DNA of 64,000 nucleotides, from assembly GCA_032358165.1 (NCBI GenBank), contig JAALGY010000030.1, forward strand, positions 620,001 through 684,000. Direction: 5' to 3'. The DNA comes from Diplosphaera chodatii (Eukaryota > Chlorophyta > Trebouxiophyceae > Prasiolales > Stichococcaceae). The notes under the pieces were generated by a model that was not told the DNA's origin, did not search any database, and worked only from the letters and a program-made list of their open reading frames with translations. The translations under genes and the position numbers were made by a program. Below, in pieces: positions 22,129 to 34,089 of this stretch (position 1 is the stretch's first letter; every line of letters starts with the position of its first letter).

Positions 22129-24891
22129 GCGGGGCGGGAGGGCAGGGCGCTGCTGGGCACCAGAGTCCGAAGTGCCTGGCAGCCGCAGGATACAAGCTCA
22201 ATGAGAATTTGCCGCTCACCTGCACGCCCTACCTCATGACGAACACATGCACGTGTTGTCAAGCACATTTGTGACACAGCGAGGGCTGTTGACACCGTGA
22301 AATTGTTGTCAGCGTTTCGACTGTGCTCACGTGTGTGGGAGTGGCAGAAACCTGGTGTTGGGTGGCCTCATCCCCATCCCTCGCGGCTGGTGTGTTGATG
22401 TCTGGGCAGCAGGCGCTCTGCGCGCTCCCACGACGCCCAGCGCGAGAGCCTACGCTGCTGGTTTTGCAACACCATCAGCACTGCACCATCGAAGTGGGCC
22501 TGCCAAAGGACTCAGCATACACCGCTGGCCCCGCTGTTGATCATCACGTGCTGCGGCCACAGATGTTGACTCCGCTGGCCACTGCTGATGGGTATGCGCC
22601 GCTGATTGGGCTGCAGCCCTCTGTTGTATGCAGAACCTGCCGGCTGCCGAGCAATGCTGATGATGTTGCGCGACGAGCCATGCATGGCGGCACAGGCCGC
22701 TGTGCTATGACTGGTCCTTCCCCAATCACTGCATAGCATACCCTATCACGTTTGAGATGCGCAGCATACGGCACCATGGGGCTGCAACTGTCCATAGGTA
22801 TCCCCGACCTGTGCCACCAGGCAAGCGATGTTGCTCGCATCGGTGCAGTCCAACCCTTCCGATGCTGCCAGATTGGGCACATCAAGCCGCAATCACCACC
22901 TTGCCAGGACGTCTGACGCACGCCAGGCCGGCTGAGGTCGCCTGGCCGCAGGGCTTGACTGGCAACAGTCCAAGATCGCCAACTGGCGGGCGTGATGTCT
23001 GAGTTTTCAGGGTGGCTCTTTGAGGCAAGATGCCAGAACCCACCTACAAGCCTCACGCAACGCGCTACTTCGCAAGTATACAAGCAGGGTACGCGGTGTC
23101 GCAATCCGCTAACTTGTGGGCAGTCTGGCGAAGTCGTACAGGTCACGAGACGACGAGAGGGGACGAGCCAGTAACAGCTCTCGAGAATACAGTACCAACG
23201 GAAAGAGTCGCCAAACACATATGAGTGCGCACTCCCGTGGCCGTCACAGTTAAGATGGGCAGCGAATGGTGTGACCACCATCATTTACAGCGGCAAGCCA
23301 CGCGGGCAACATGCACAAGTGTTGGGTGAGAGGGCCGAAAATCGAACTTCAGGCGTACTGGCACGGAGATCTGGCGAGCTAGGCATGGATGGTTCCTGAT
23401 CCAACGTGCAGCGCATCAACTTTGAGAAGGTATCGGTAACTCCTGTCACTTCCGCTTCCGCGCCGAGCGGAAGCATCTACCCCCGAAATGCGTGCATGCG
23501 TGCATGCGGCACTACTGGCCCGCAAACCGCCGCGAGTCGTGCAGCACCCCATACAGCCTGTTCTGCAACTCAAAGAGATGCAGGCAGCAGTTGCGCGATC
23601 GTCTTGAATCACTGCCACACACCGGGGTCGTCGGAGGCTTTGGACCAGACTTGCTCTTTGCCGTGGCCACCGATTCAGTGGACGTCTGCGCAAGTTCGGT
23701 GCTGCGCTGCACGATGATAGGCCACGTATGGACTTTCTTTAGCCACGGAGTATGCAGACCGACTCATGCATGGCCTGATTTGCGGTTTCACACGATGTCG
23801 TCGTCCCTGCGTGCCTGCATGCCGAATAAAGTGTACCAGGGCGCCAGGGCATGAATCAAGCATCAGCTTCACCAGAGAGCTTGAAACAGTCTGACCAGCC
23901 ATACTGAGGTGCCCGAGACCGTAAGTCGACAGCCGGCATGCATGCATGGCAGATGACATTCCTCCTTGGAGGGGGCTAGCTATTGCCAGGCACCTGCCGT
24001 GTCTGCGCTGCTTAACGGTAACGGGTTCATCATGTGAGCATATGGCAACTGAGACCCGCGCTGCACGCAGGCCGGGGTGGATGACAGCCAGTCAGCACAC
24101 GGGGCGGCGCAATGTGCACTTGTCACTCATCATCAGGTGCGGCACTCACCTACCACATGCGTGTGTGCAGTAGCATGGTCACTCATCCTCCTTATGATTC
24201 TGGACCGCTACGAGGAACTGATGGCAGGTGCAGGTGCCTATAGCACGTGCTCAAGGGAAACATATGCCAGCGCAATGTATGCTCTGCTGCACTGACGTGG
24301 GCAGGCCGCCAGCACTGTGACCGGTCCATCCAGGCGCAGCAGCGCTGGGGTTTCTGCTCCTGCAAAAGGTGCAGTGGGCAGTTCCGTTCCGTTTGTAGGT
24401 CATATGATCATATGGACCAGGGCAGGCTGCCAATGTTGGTGGGCCTCTGCCGCTGCAGGGTGCCCACTGCAGATGTTCGGACAGCACACACCGTCGCTGC
24501 AAGTCGTGTTTCGGTGACCTCTGGTAGATACCTGTACGAAGCCGCATTTCAGGTATGCTTGTGCGGTTATCATCTGGTTAACTGCACAGGGACACCCGCC
24601 TGCGTCTGCATGTACATGTCCAGAGCATGCCAGCTGCAACCTGCAGCTTTGCGGTTTCACAGGTTTTGGGCTGCTACCTGATGTGCAGTGTGATGTAGGC
24701 ACCAACGACCTGCGCACTGTGTGTTCGTAGAATGGTTTACAGCATGGTGCATGTCAACGAAGGTGTTGGCGACACTGCAGAATGCAGAGTCCGCTGCGCG
24801 CGCCGTCAGCGGGGGTCACCATCCTGCCGCAAGGCCAGTGTTGCACTCGTCTGACAGCCAGGTACCTTCTGTTGCTGCAGCTCTGGTGACC
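22129..24891. other. Long interval without supported gene
   Basis: About 2.8 kb between degenerate oxygenase copy B and the X2 start. Open frames such as 23492-23854 (+, 120 codons, containing FGPDLLFAVATDSVDV) and 23284-22544 (-) show no motif, no paralogue in the window and no phase-consistent partners. An unrecognised gene cannot be excluded. Confidence 0.4.
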
Positions 24892-26846
24892 ATGGCGGTG
24901 CGGCCAACGACGGGCGAAGTTGGGCTGGGTGCAGCTGAGATGGTGCACACATATCAGAAGGCTGCCGGTATGTTTGGATCTTCCGTCTCTATCAAGATGC
25001 ATCTACTGTCCTCGCACTACCCATGCGCCAGCCACATTCTGCGCCTGTTGGCTTGCGTGCATGCTCCTGGCTGTATTAGATGGCCTGCAACACTGCCTCA
25101 TTGACCACGTCCCAAGTCTGACGTTTGAGCTGATTCGAGATGCTGCCAGCATCGGAATGCATGCAACGTGCAGGACCGAGCACCACACAAGCCAGTCATC
25201 ACCAGGCCCCTGGAATACTCCGACTCCGAGGTGGCGGGGCTCGCACCACAGGCAAATTTCTCGTCTTGGTCACCTGCCTGACTCGGTCTGTCATTGGAGG
25301 TCGTACGATGTCGTGACTTGCACCCTTGAAGATCAGGCACCTCACACCATTGCACAAGGCTGTGCCACCCTGGGTTGCAGGCGCCTCGGCACAGTCTGAT
25401 CAGACCTGCACTGTTATGGAGCTGCGCCAGGCAAACGATGGGGACACCAGCAGCAGAGCCACACGCATTGTCTACAGCCCCATTGCCGGGCACGAGAAGC
25501 TGATGCAGCTCACGTTCACCATGCCGCTGCAGCTGAAGCGCGGGTGGCTGCACCGCGCTGTGGCAGCAGATGCGGTGGTCACACTGCAGATGGCGGCATA
25601 CTGCGAGGCCAGCCGCACCTGCATCAAGCTGCAGCGCGTGCGGGCATGGCTGCAGTCAACCAAATCCAGTGGGATCTCCAGCGTGGGCAGCCATGCGGCC
25701 GCAAGTGCGTCTGCAGCACTGGTGGCCCATGGTGCCACGCTGCAAGCCATCACCTTGGAGGTGTCCGCAGAAGGCCCGCCTGCAGCGCAGAACAGCAGCC
25801 CTGTCGTCCATCGTTTCAGCACCATCAACCCGGCCACACCTGGCAACCGTATCATCAACAGCGCCCTGGCAGGAAGCAGCTGCTATGGGTACGTCAGTGG
25901 GTGTCCTGCCCTCATAAACATCAGCAATGCCTGTTCAACGATATGGAGCCAGTGGCATAACACGAGCTGAACATGTCCTGCTGCAGGGTCTTGGACACCG
26001 AAGCCTTCCGCATCGAGTCCGAGCCGTCGGAGGGTGACCGCGGCTCTCCCACTCTGCGCGTCGTCAGGAAGCAGCCCATCGCTGTGGACAATGCCAAGTC
26101 CGAGTACGTCCCCGGCAGCACCCTGGCGCTGGTCTCGATGGAGGCGTTGTCCACGCCAATGCTGAGCGGCGCCGGCGCCTGCCCAGCAACGCTGCGGCTG
26201 AAGCGCAGCGTCACACATCTGCTCATGGCGGGCCTGCAGCGCGACCAGCTGCTGGGCATCGAGGTGCGCTATGTATGTTGATGGCAGTGCACACATTGTG
26301 ACGGTACTCACCTCATTGGCACTGGCACATGGTGCGGTGTCAGCTGGAAGGCGAAGTGCTTTACCAGGGCCCTGCACTCAAGGAGTATAATTCCAGCTCC
26401 ATGTGTGTTTCTGCAAGTGTGGTGCCGGCACGGTGCTGGTACTTGACGACTGCGGGCCGGAGGAACTGGCGGGGATCACGGTCTCCTGCAAGGCTGCTGC
26501 CACCGCGTTGCTCTTGCCGAAGAAGGCAACGCTGGTGGACAAGGAGGGCAAGTTGCGCAACGCCAAAGTTGAACAAGTCAAGCACACCGCCTCTACCACC
26601 ATTTGCGATGCTGCTGCACAGCTGGTGCGGTCGGCCCTGATTGCCTTCCAGTTGCGTAGGGTTTGTGCAGCCAATAGTAGATGCGCTCATCAGCACCCTG
26701 CACAGCAGTGTTTCTGCATGCCGTCCAACTTGGCACCTCTCGTTGCACATACATACACAGAGTGAATACCTTGCATGTGATTGCAGGTGATTGAGAAGCC
26801 AGAAGCTGCAGCCTCTTGTGCAGGTGCTGCTGTTGTAAAGCTGTAA
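24892..26846 (+). CDS. Free-standing X-family gene (X2)
   Basis: Protein of 401 aa, unrecognised family. Exons: 24892-24967, 25174-25251, 25381-25888, 25987-26263, 26418-26624, 26787-26846, all phase-consistent. The start ATG sits in a good context (accATGG). Order of parts: helix AAEMVHTYQKAAG; 78-nt exon with GILRLRGGG; central domain KLMQLTFTMPLQLKRGWL, CIKLQRVRAWLQ, VVHRFSTINPATPGNRI, CPATLRLKRSVTHLLMAG; then CGAGTVLVLDDCG; tail VIEKPEAAASCAGAAVVKL. The intron after the 78-nt exon begins GC (ACAG|GCAAAT). The intron at 25889-25986 is absent from X1 and X3. The gene is 100 bp upstream of X3 on the same strand. Function unknown. The same sequence is fused to NLR1, which hints at a role linked to the receptors. 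Confidence 0.72.
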
Positions 26847-26946
26847 GCGCACTTTGTTCAGAGGCCTGTCTTTTCAAGGCGCATGTGATACCGAGGACAT
26901 GAGTGGATCCACCGCATGCCAACTCCAGCGCCATCAATGATTATCA

Positions 26947-28869
26947 ATGCTATTTCGATGCGAGGCACCTGCAGAGATCATCATGTTACGAGCGTTCCAA
27001 GCAGGTGCTTTGCACTGCTGTGTGCAGAAGAGCAAACCACCAAGGGTGCTGGCAAGCCCAAGGGTGACGTTTTGCGAATTCGTGGCGGCAGCGAGTGTGA
27101 AACAGGCAAGTCTACATTCACTGCATGCCAAAGGCCAGAGACGCTCCCTGAACAACCTGCCAGCTCGACAGTGCTTGCAGAGATGTGCCAACTCATGCAT
27201 ACAGACGCTGGAACAGGGCATCTTGCAGTGCAGAGGCCTCAACCCAATGCACGGAGGACTGCTGCGACATGGAGCTGCACGAGCCAAAGGGCAGTGGCCG
27301 TGCAGATGACAGCAACAGCACGAGCCCCGACCTCGTCATATACAGCCGCACAGGCGGCAACAGGAAGCTCACCTTCAAGCAGGGCTTCCGCTTGAAGCGT
27401 CGGTGGTACAGCATCATATACCAGCTGCTGCACGGGAAGCCTCAGTTCTGGCGCCGCTCTGTGGCAGCTGAAGCAGTCGTCTCAGTGGAGCTGGCGGCAT
27501 GCAGCGAGGCCGGCCGGACCTGCATCAAGCTGCAGCATGTACAGGCATGGCTTCAGCCCAAGAGCACGGTCGAGGCGCCCGCTGATGACACTTCAGCAGC
27601 TGCCAACCCGAAGCAGGCACTTGTCACTCGTGGCGGCATGCTGCGAGACGTCACCCTCGAATTCTGCGCCAGCACGAAGCCTACAGCAGCCAGCAGCAAA
27701 CTTCTGTGGCACAGGTTCACCAGCATCAACCCGGCTACGACAGAGACCCGCATCATCGACCACCGTCCAGCAGAATGCGACTACTACGGGGTGAGGGAGA
27801 CCACAAGTGTCTCTGGGACCCTCAGCCCCCAGGCGGGCCCGAGCGGCGGGCAGGCTGGCAGCGTCACAGGGACCAGAACTTGGGCGCCGACCGAGCGGCC
27901 CAGCACTGCGGCTGGTGATGAACTGGAGCTTGTCTGGATGGAGACATCTCCAACACCGCTCAAGTACCGCCCTGGTGCCTGCCCTGCGACGCTGCGTCTC
28001 AAACGCAACCTCACCAAGTCACTCATGGCGGGACTCTCAGGCGAGGAGCTGCTGGGCATCCAGGTGGGGGTGTTGCAGTGATTGATTGCTTGCTGAATTG
28101 GCAGCTCTCACCTGATCTTGGTGGGCTGATTGTGTCAACATATCATGTCATGTGGGGTGTACAGCTCCAACTAACTGCGCTTCCGGCTTCTGATCGCTCA
28201 TTCTTTCCATGTTCTATCAGTGTGAGCGCGGCACCATACTGGTGCTGGACGCCTGTGGACGCACACAAGCCACGAACATCCTGGTCTCGTGCAACGTGGG
28301 CGCCACTGCACTGATGCTGCCGGGTGTGGCCAAGCTGAAGGGCAAGCTGCTCGTGCCGCGCAACGTACACATCGAAAGGAAGCTGCGCGATGAGGTCACA
28401 ACTTGCTTTCGTGGCGTTGCAGAGCTGGTGCGTCTGCCCCTCACATGCATGCCAGCTGCACCGTCCGTGAGGTGCATGCCCAGATGTAGATGCCACAGTT
28501 GCTGCGCCTGCAATTGTGTCTGTTTGGCTGCCGTGCATCGTGCCAAACGCAGGAGGGCTGACATGCATGTCAATCGCTATACACATGCCTGCAGCCTGAC
28601 TGGTGTGACACACCTGCATGCAGACCATTGCAGAGGCGGTGGCAGCAGGACCCTCCAGCGCAGCCGCTGATGCAGTGGCAGGACCTCCCAGCGCAGCCGG
28701 TGATGCAGTGGCAGGACCTCCCAGCGCAGCTGCTGATGCAGCGTGCAATGGCAAGCCTGCTACCCTCAACACACGCACGCGGAAGAAAAGGCTGGCAATT
28801 CGGCAAGTGGCAGGTACGGAGATGCAGGCTATGCTAGCTCTGTCTCGCAGTGTATACCAGCATATGTAG
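26947..28869 (+). CDS. Free-standing X-family gene (X3)
   Basis: Protein of 472 aa in this model. Exons: 26947-27004, 27028-27105, 27234-28063, 28221-28427, 28624-28869, in phase. Parts mirror X2: PAEIIMLRAFQAG; 78-nt exon with DVLRIRGGS; KLTFKQGFRLKRRW with an extra 12-15 residue insert; CIKLQHVQAWLQ; RFTSINPATTETRI; CPATLRLKRNLTKSLMAG; CERGTILVLDACG. The second intron starts with GC (ACAG|GCAAGT). The last exon has a repeated AGPPSAA-DAV tail and then a basic KKRLAIRQ. An alternative end splices at 28813 to an exon 28909-29138 (phase 1, in frame) giving a longer tail. The first intron is only 23 bp, unusually short, so a continuous exon from 26916 is also possible. Confidence 0.68.
28641..28742 (+). 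repeat. 33-bp in-frame minisatellite in X3
   Basis: Two nearly perfect 33-bp units (28677-28709 and 28710-28742) preceded by a 36-bp variant (28641-28676). Each full unit encodes 11 residues of the form AGPPSAA-x-DAV. Confidence 0.8.
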
Positions 28870-29717
28870 CATCAGTACATACGCTACCGCCGTTGCAACC
28901 CAGGCCAGCTGTGCAGCTGCACATGGCTGGCAACCTGCAGAGCTGTCCTGTTGTTGCATGGCAGGACGAGGAGTTCACAACACGAGGCGCTTCATATGCT
29001 GAGGTACATGGTACCATTATCGCGGCTTTGAGGCTGTCGGCCAGATCATTGCAGCTGGTGCAATGCATACGCAAGCTGGCAACAGCGCTTGCATCTCAGA
29101 TACCCATTGTCGAGCTGTGCATTGCAGGGCAGCATTAGAATCTATGCAAGCCGCGCGGCCGAATGTCGTGCATTGATAACTTCTGACAAGGCCGCTCTCG
29201 TACAAGTTTTCAGGCATTTTGGTTGTGAGCAAATGCATGGCAATGTCAGTTCGTAACATTGTGAGCGCACATCATGGTGCAGTGTACCCGATTACAATCG
29301 CAGCTCCATACCACGAGATCCTTCACACCTGTAACCAATCAAGCTCATCAACGACCTGATTACGCACAGTGTGTTTCTGAGCAACCAATGCAATATCATT
29401 GCCACAGGGTATCCGGGGCTTAGGCTGTATTATGCAGTGCTGCAATAATGTGCAGCACTGTCAGATGTGTTGTGTCATGAAATCAATAGTACCCCATGTA
29501 TGCCAGGGTTGCTGAGCTGTTCCACATATGGCAGACACTAGGTGCTGCTGCGGATGTGCCACCATCTGATCACGTGCTCAGGCTGCTGTCATGCCTAGCA
29601 GTGCTGCAGCGCTACAGCAAGGTCGGGGCAGCACACCGTGACAACGTCCTTCAGTGTCTTCCCTCTCCTGATCCACCTGCTCTCCAGACTGCCGCAGCCA
29701 AGATTCAAGTGTATCGG
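28870..29717. other. Interval between X3 and oxygenase copy C
   Basis: Convergent region. It may contain an alternative last X3 exon (28909-29138, reading MAGNLQSCPVVAWQDEEF). Nothing else is supported. Confidence 0.4.
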
Positions 29718-32114
29718 CTACCACCGGTCCGACTCCGCGACCGCCACCGCCGCCTCGATGGCCGCCGTCGCCTGCGACAGCCGCCGCTTTGACGCCGACA
29801 GCGCGGGCGTCCCGGGCCCGGGCGACACATCCCGCTCTGCTGCTGCCTTCCGCTGCTTCAGCGGCTGCTGGTCCGACGCCGTCGACGCTGCAAATGCAGC
29901 AGGTTGTCGATGTTCTGTCGATCTGCAGACTCATAAAGCCCACGCGACGATGTGCTCTTGTTCATTCATGCGTATGCCTGTGCCGAGCAGTCTTGGGACA
30001 GGCAGTGCTCCAGCGGTGCACGCCTCGACAGCTGGGCTGTGCAGGTGTACCTGTGCTGCTGCGGCGCTGCACCGCTGCCGCGACCTCGAACACGCTGCGG
30101 CAGTGCACCGCGTCGAACATGGCGTTCAGCTGGGCCACTGCCACAGGGTGGGAGTACCTGCAACAGCAAGCGGCAGCTCTGTGTGACAAGTCGAAGGAAC
30201 ACTGAAGCTGCTGAAGGTCTTTGCACATGGTTCATGGCCTCTGCACAGCAGCATGCGCATTCCTGCAGCACACGGACCGTCTGCCGTGGGTTTGACCATG
30301 GACCAAAGCCCTGCAGGCTGCACCTGTCTGATGGCGCGTAGCCGGGCACGCCCCGCAGGTCGATGACGCCGTGCCTGACAGCCCGCAGCTTGAAGCACAG
30401 CGACACCCGGGGTTCGTCTGTCACCTGCACAAGCCGGTCAACAGGGGTCATATGCTCATGTGCCGTGCTACTGAGTGTCGTGCTGCACGAGCGCTGCTTC
30501 AGAAAGCGAGACCCGCCCAGCCTGGCTAAAGCTATGGCAGCCTCCCCTGCCTGGTCCATAGACTACCCATTGCCGGTTTGCCATTGGGACATCTGCCAAT
30601 GTCGACGGGACCTATGCTACCGACAGTGAACCCCTGACTGTCAGCCCACTTCAGCACGGTGGGCTGTTTGCTCTGCCACGCACCACTCTGTGCTGCGCTG
30701 CTGGTATGCGGCCGCCGGTGGCATGCTGCAGCATGTCGCCTGCAAACACCGCCACCCGGCCGCCGGCAGTGGCCCACAGCCACTTGCCATCGGCCTGCCG
30801 CACCTGCGGTGTGACATCAAAGCGTGAGGAAGCCAGCTCTGACACACTCGCGACTCTGACACACCCGCAACATGCAGGGTGCTCGATGCCTGCAGCTGTG
30901 CTGACTTGTTCATGTCGACAGTGCTCAGAGAGGAGAGAGTTCTCCGTGCTGGAGCCTCTGCTGCAGTGAGCACCCCACATTCAAGCTCATGTTCAGCCTG
31001 GCTCGTCAGTGGCCGGCATACTTCTGTTCGAGACATGGCAGTACGCTGTCCTACCTGCAGACCGGGCGCAGACTCCCAGACTACTGTCAGCAAGCCGCGG
31101 TCCACAGTGGCCTCTGACGCCACCTCACTGCTGCCATTTGTGGGGCCTGGGAGCATTAATCTGGAAATTGGGTCACACACAGATGATGGAGCTGGTAGGC
31201 TAGGATGTTCCAGTAGTCACGGTGTTTGTAAGCACCGTACCAGTCCGTGCACAGTCGGGCGCCATGCACACCGCACCTACTGGCGCTTGCGGCGGGAGTC
31301 CCCACCTGCTGGGTGGGATATGCACTGCAGCACGGACGCCGCGGGGCTGCCCGGCCGCGGGTGCCGGTCGTCCAGCAGGCTGCACAGCGCCGCTGCAGGC
31401 AGGCCGACGCCTCTGAGCGCCGCGTGCAGCACCGCCCGCGCCACATCGTCGAGCAGCGACGAAGCCTGCGCAGGGCAGCGGGGCAGTCGGTTGTCTGTTC
31501 AATCCGTTGCTCCCATAAGTCTTTCAGGAAGTAGTGGGGTTGCTTGGCGCAGCAGAGCGCCAGAGCACAACACGTGCGCGGCATGTCAGCACGCCATGAC
31601 TGGCTGGCAAATGATGCTGGACGCATAATCGGCAGGTGACGGAGACGATGGCGGATGTCAGAAGAGCCACACCCGCTGTGCCCAGGTCGACAGGCTGTCG
31701 GGCAGCGGCTGAGACTGGCCGGCAGCGTAGTCCAGCACGCTCCTGTGTTGCTGCAGCGGCGTGGCGCCGTTGCGGCTGTTGTGCCCGCCGACGCAATCGC
31801 CCAGCAGCTGCTCATACCCCATGAACATGCCCTAGGAAGCCGAATACCAGAAGCTTGGGATACTGTACTGTTTCAGGGTACATCAGGAAGCTTGCAGGGG
31901 GCATTGCACCAATAGGCTGGGTTGCAACACAAGGCTGGGGGACTGCAGCCGGTGGACGAGGGGAAACCTGCAGCTTGATGTCGTCTGACTCGCTGAGCTC
32001 GACGTTGAGGCACCGGCTGCGCTGCAGAGCCTGAGCTGCCATGTCTGCATAGCGCTGCCACTTCTCAGGCGAGTCTGGGTGCATGAGGCCTGCGAGCCTC
32101 AGAGACACCGCCAT
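29718..32114 (-). CDS. 2-oxoglutarate/Fe(II) oxygenase-like protein (copy C)
   Basis: Intact 351-aa gene of eight phase-consistent exons: 32114-31968, 31831-31673, 31465-31306, 31146-31055, 30803-30684, 30424-30324, 30157-30051, 29887-29718. The fold is suggested by the isopenicillin-N-synthase-like order: SVLQCISHP, then ATVDRGLLTVV...APGLQV, then GRVAVFAGDMLQ..GGRIPAAQHRV, then PRVSLCFKLRA. The distal His (224) and the 2OG-binding Arg/Ser (232/234) are present. Of the HxD pair, Asp171 is present but the His position is Thr169, so iron binding may be weakened or the protein may be non-catalytic. The C-terminal extension (DQQPLKQRKAAAERDVSPGP, ESDRW end) is shared with copies A and B. The start is the first ATG giving a continuous model; an earlier one is possible. 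Confidence 0.72.
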
Positions 32115-34089
32115 CCCTGCTGCCGGCGCCTTGCGCTTGGATCCAAGCTGACCGGGAGGCTCCGGAAGCAAGGTCGCAGAACACTGATGGACCTACAACA
32201 TCTGCACCGCTTGTTGTGCACAACAAAGTGATCACACGTGATCACAGGAGCGGTACAACTGTACCTCGGCAGATTCTGTGCTGTTGCCACTCGTAGGATC
32301 CCCATGCACGTTCACGACATGATCTGCACGAGCCTCCTCGCGTCAATACACATAGCTGTTAAAGGCTTGCAATCTCGTCGTTAGCAACCCTTGCCCTGTC
32401 GTGCGGGGCCGCAACGACCCCTTCCACGCCGGATCGCACCGTGCACCAGGTGCGGATGGCATGTCGACATGCTGCTTTGGTGTGCGGTTGCGAGCCAAAC
32501 AGTGATCGAAAAGCACATTGCGCATCAGTCGTGAATGCCGTTGATGTAGAGTGCTCGGGCTCCCGAGGAATAGCAATGCCCGCTGCTCAAATGTTAGGTC
32601 GACCGCTGCAATGTCTTGATGCTATATCCCCCGGTCATGCCGCCAAACTTGCGTGCAGCAGCCTGCTATTTTACTGCATGAAACTCACACCATACACATG
32701 CCTATGTGGCTTGGCCAGACCCTGCGGGCTGTCCCAGCTGCCACTGGCGCGGTCGCGATATTGATCACGCCGTGGGCAGTGTATGACATGCACTGTAATG
32801 CTGCACACGAGTCGCAAACAAACGACCGCCGGTGTGCCTCAGACATGCCTGTAGGTCTTTTCAGCAACTGCGTTGATACCAAGCTGTTCACCTGCCTTCC
32901 GTGTAATGCAGGCTCCCGCCAGTGGTGTGCGCGGCCTGCGACGCGGTCAGGCAGCAGGATGGCCGGGAAGCCGCCGGGTACCGCTGCTGCCGACTCTGGC
33001 GGCTGGATCGAGTGAGCATGTTTGACTGCTGAAGTGTGGACTGTAGATGAACCTGCGATCGTATGCCGCGGACCGCTGACCACATGCTGCACCTGCTTCT
33101 GGGCGTGACACTGCGCAGCCGCATGTGCGGATCGGCAGGCCTACTGCATGCGCAATTCGCCATGCAGGGAAGCAGCTCAGGTGGCCTTACTGGTGACCAA
33201 GCTCATCAGGTCCTGCCAAAACAGCGATGGGTGCGGCAAAAAAGTGTCTTGTGTGTTGCGGGTCTTGCAGGACAGCCTGCGTCCGACCTGCAGGCCGTCC
33301 TCCGCTGTGGGCTTGCAGCTGCGGGAGTGTGTGTGTCTTTCACCTGAGCCTGGTGGGTCGCATCTCGATCGATGCCATGCAGGCCCTGTGTGGCGACGGC
33401 TCTGGAAAGCGGTCGTGCATCTGGGCGGGCGGCTTTTGACAACAGCCGGTGAGCCTGTGCAGGAGGTGACTGCTGTGCCATGTCCCACGCTCTGTCAGGG
33501 CACAACGACGCTGCTGCACGCTTCTCACGAGCCGCTTGATGTGCGTGCCCAGTGTGCTGAACACACGCTGGATGGCGGACGCCACCACTGCCTCATGCCT
33601 GGCAGACGTGCCCGGCCCACAACGCGACGACTGGTGTGCCCGTGATCTGTCATTTCTCCTGCAGTGTGTCGTAGCTGCGAGAGAGCCCATTGACAGCTTC
33701 AGTCATTTGGGCAGCAGTCCGGCCTGCTCTGCTTGTGGTGTGGCGCTGCAGCTGCAGGCACACGCGTCCCACCCATCCGCCACTCATCATGCATGCAGGG
33801 AAGCTGCTTTCGCCATGTATTGGATGGGCCATCGGCAGGGCGTGACGAATGGCCAGGAGGCGCTGACAAGTGGCACGGTGGACAGACCAGCTGCTGCCGC
33901 CGCCTCAGCAGTAGAGGCGCTGAGATGTGGCTCGGTGCACAGACTGACACTGTAGCTGAAACCCCGCATGCATACACGATTGGAAACAGACATGGTAGGA
34001 TCGCAATTAATGCGGCATGAAAGCAGCGAACGATAATGCATTACAGCTGCGCATGATCGTCACTAGACCTAGCGCCACATGACCAGAGG
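32115..34089. other. Interval with only weak exon candidates
   Basis: About 2 kb upstream of oxygenase copy C and downstream of U1. On the - strand two plausible exon-like stretches occur: 33832-33650 (ending VNGLSRSYDTLQEK) and one near 33610-33520 (AVVASAIQRVFSTLGTHIKR). I could not join them into a phase-consistent gene or recognise a family. Confidence 0.35.

Noticed and set aside
22544..23284. 246-codon - strand frame
   Set aside because: No motif, no paralogue, biased composition not like the genes around it; not supported as a gene.
23492..23854. 120-codon + strand frame
   Set aside because: Looks slightly protein-like but has no partner exons or recognisable family.
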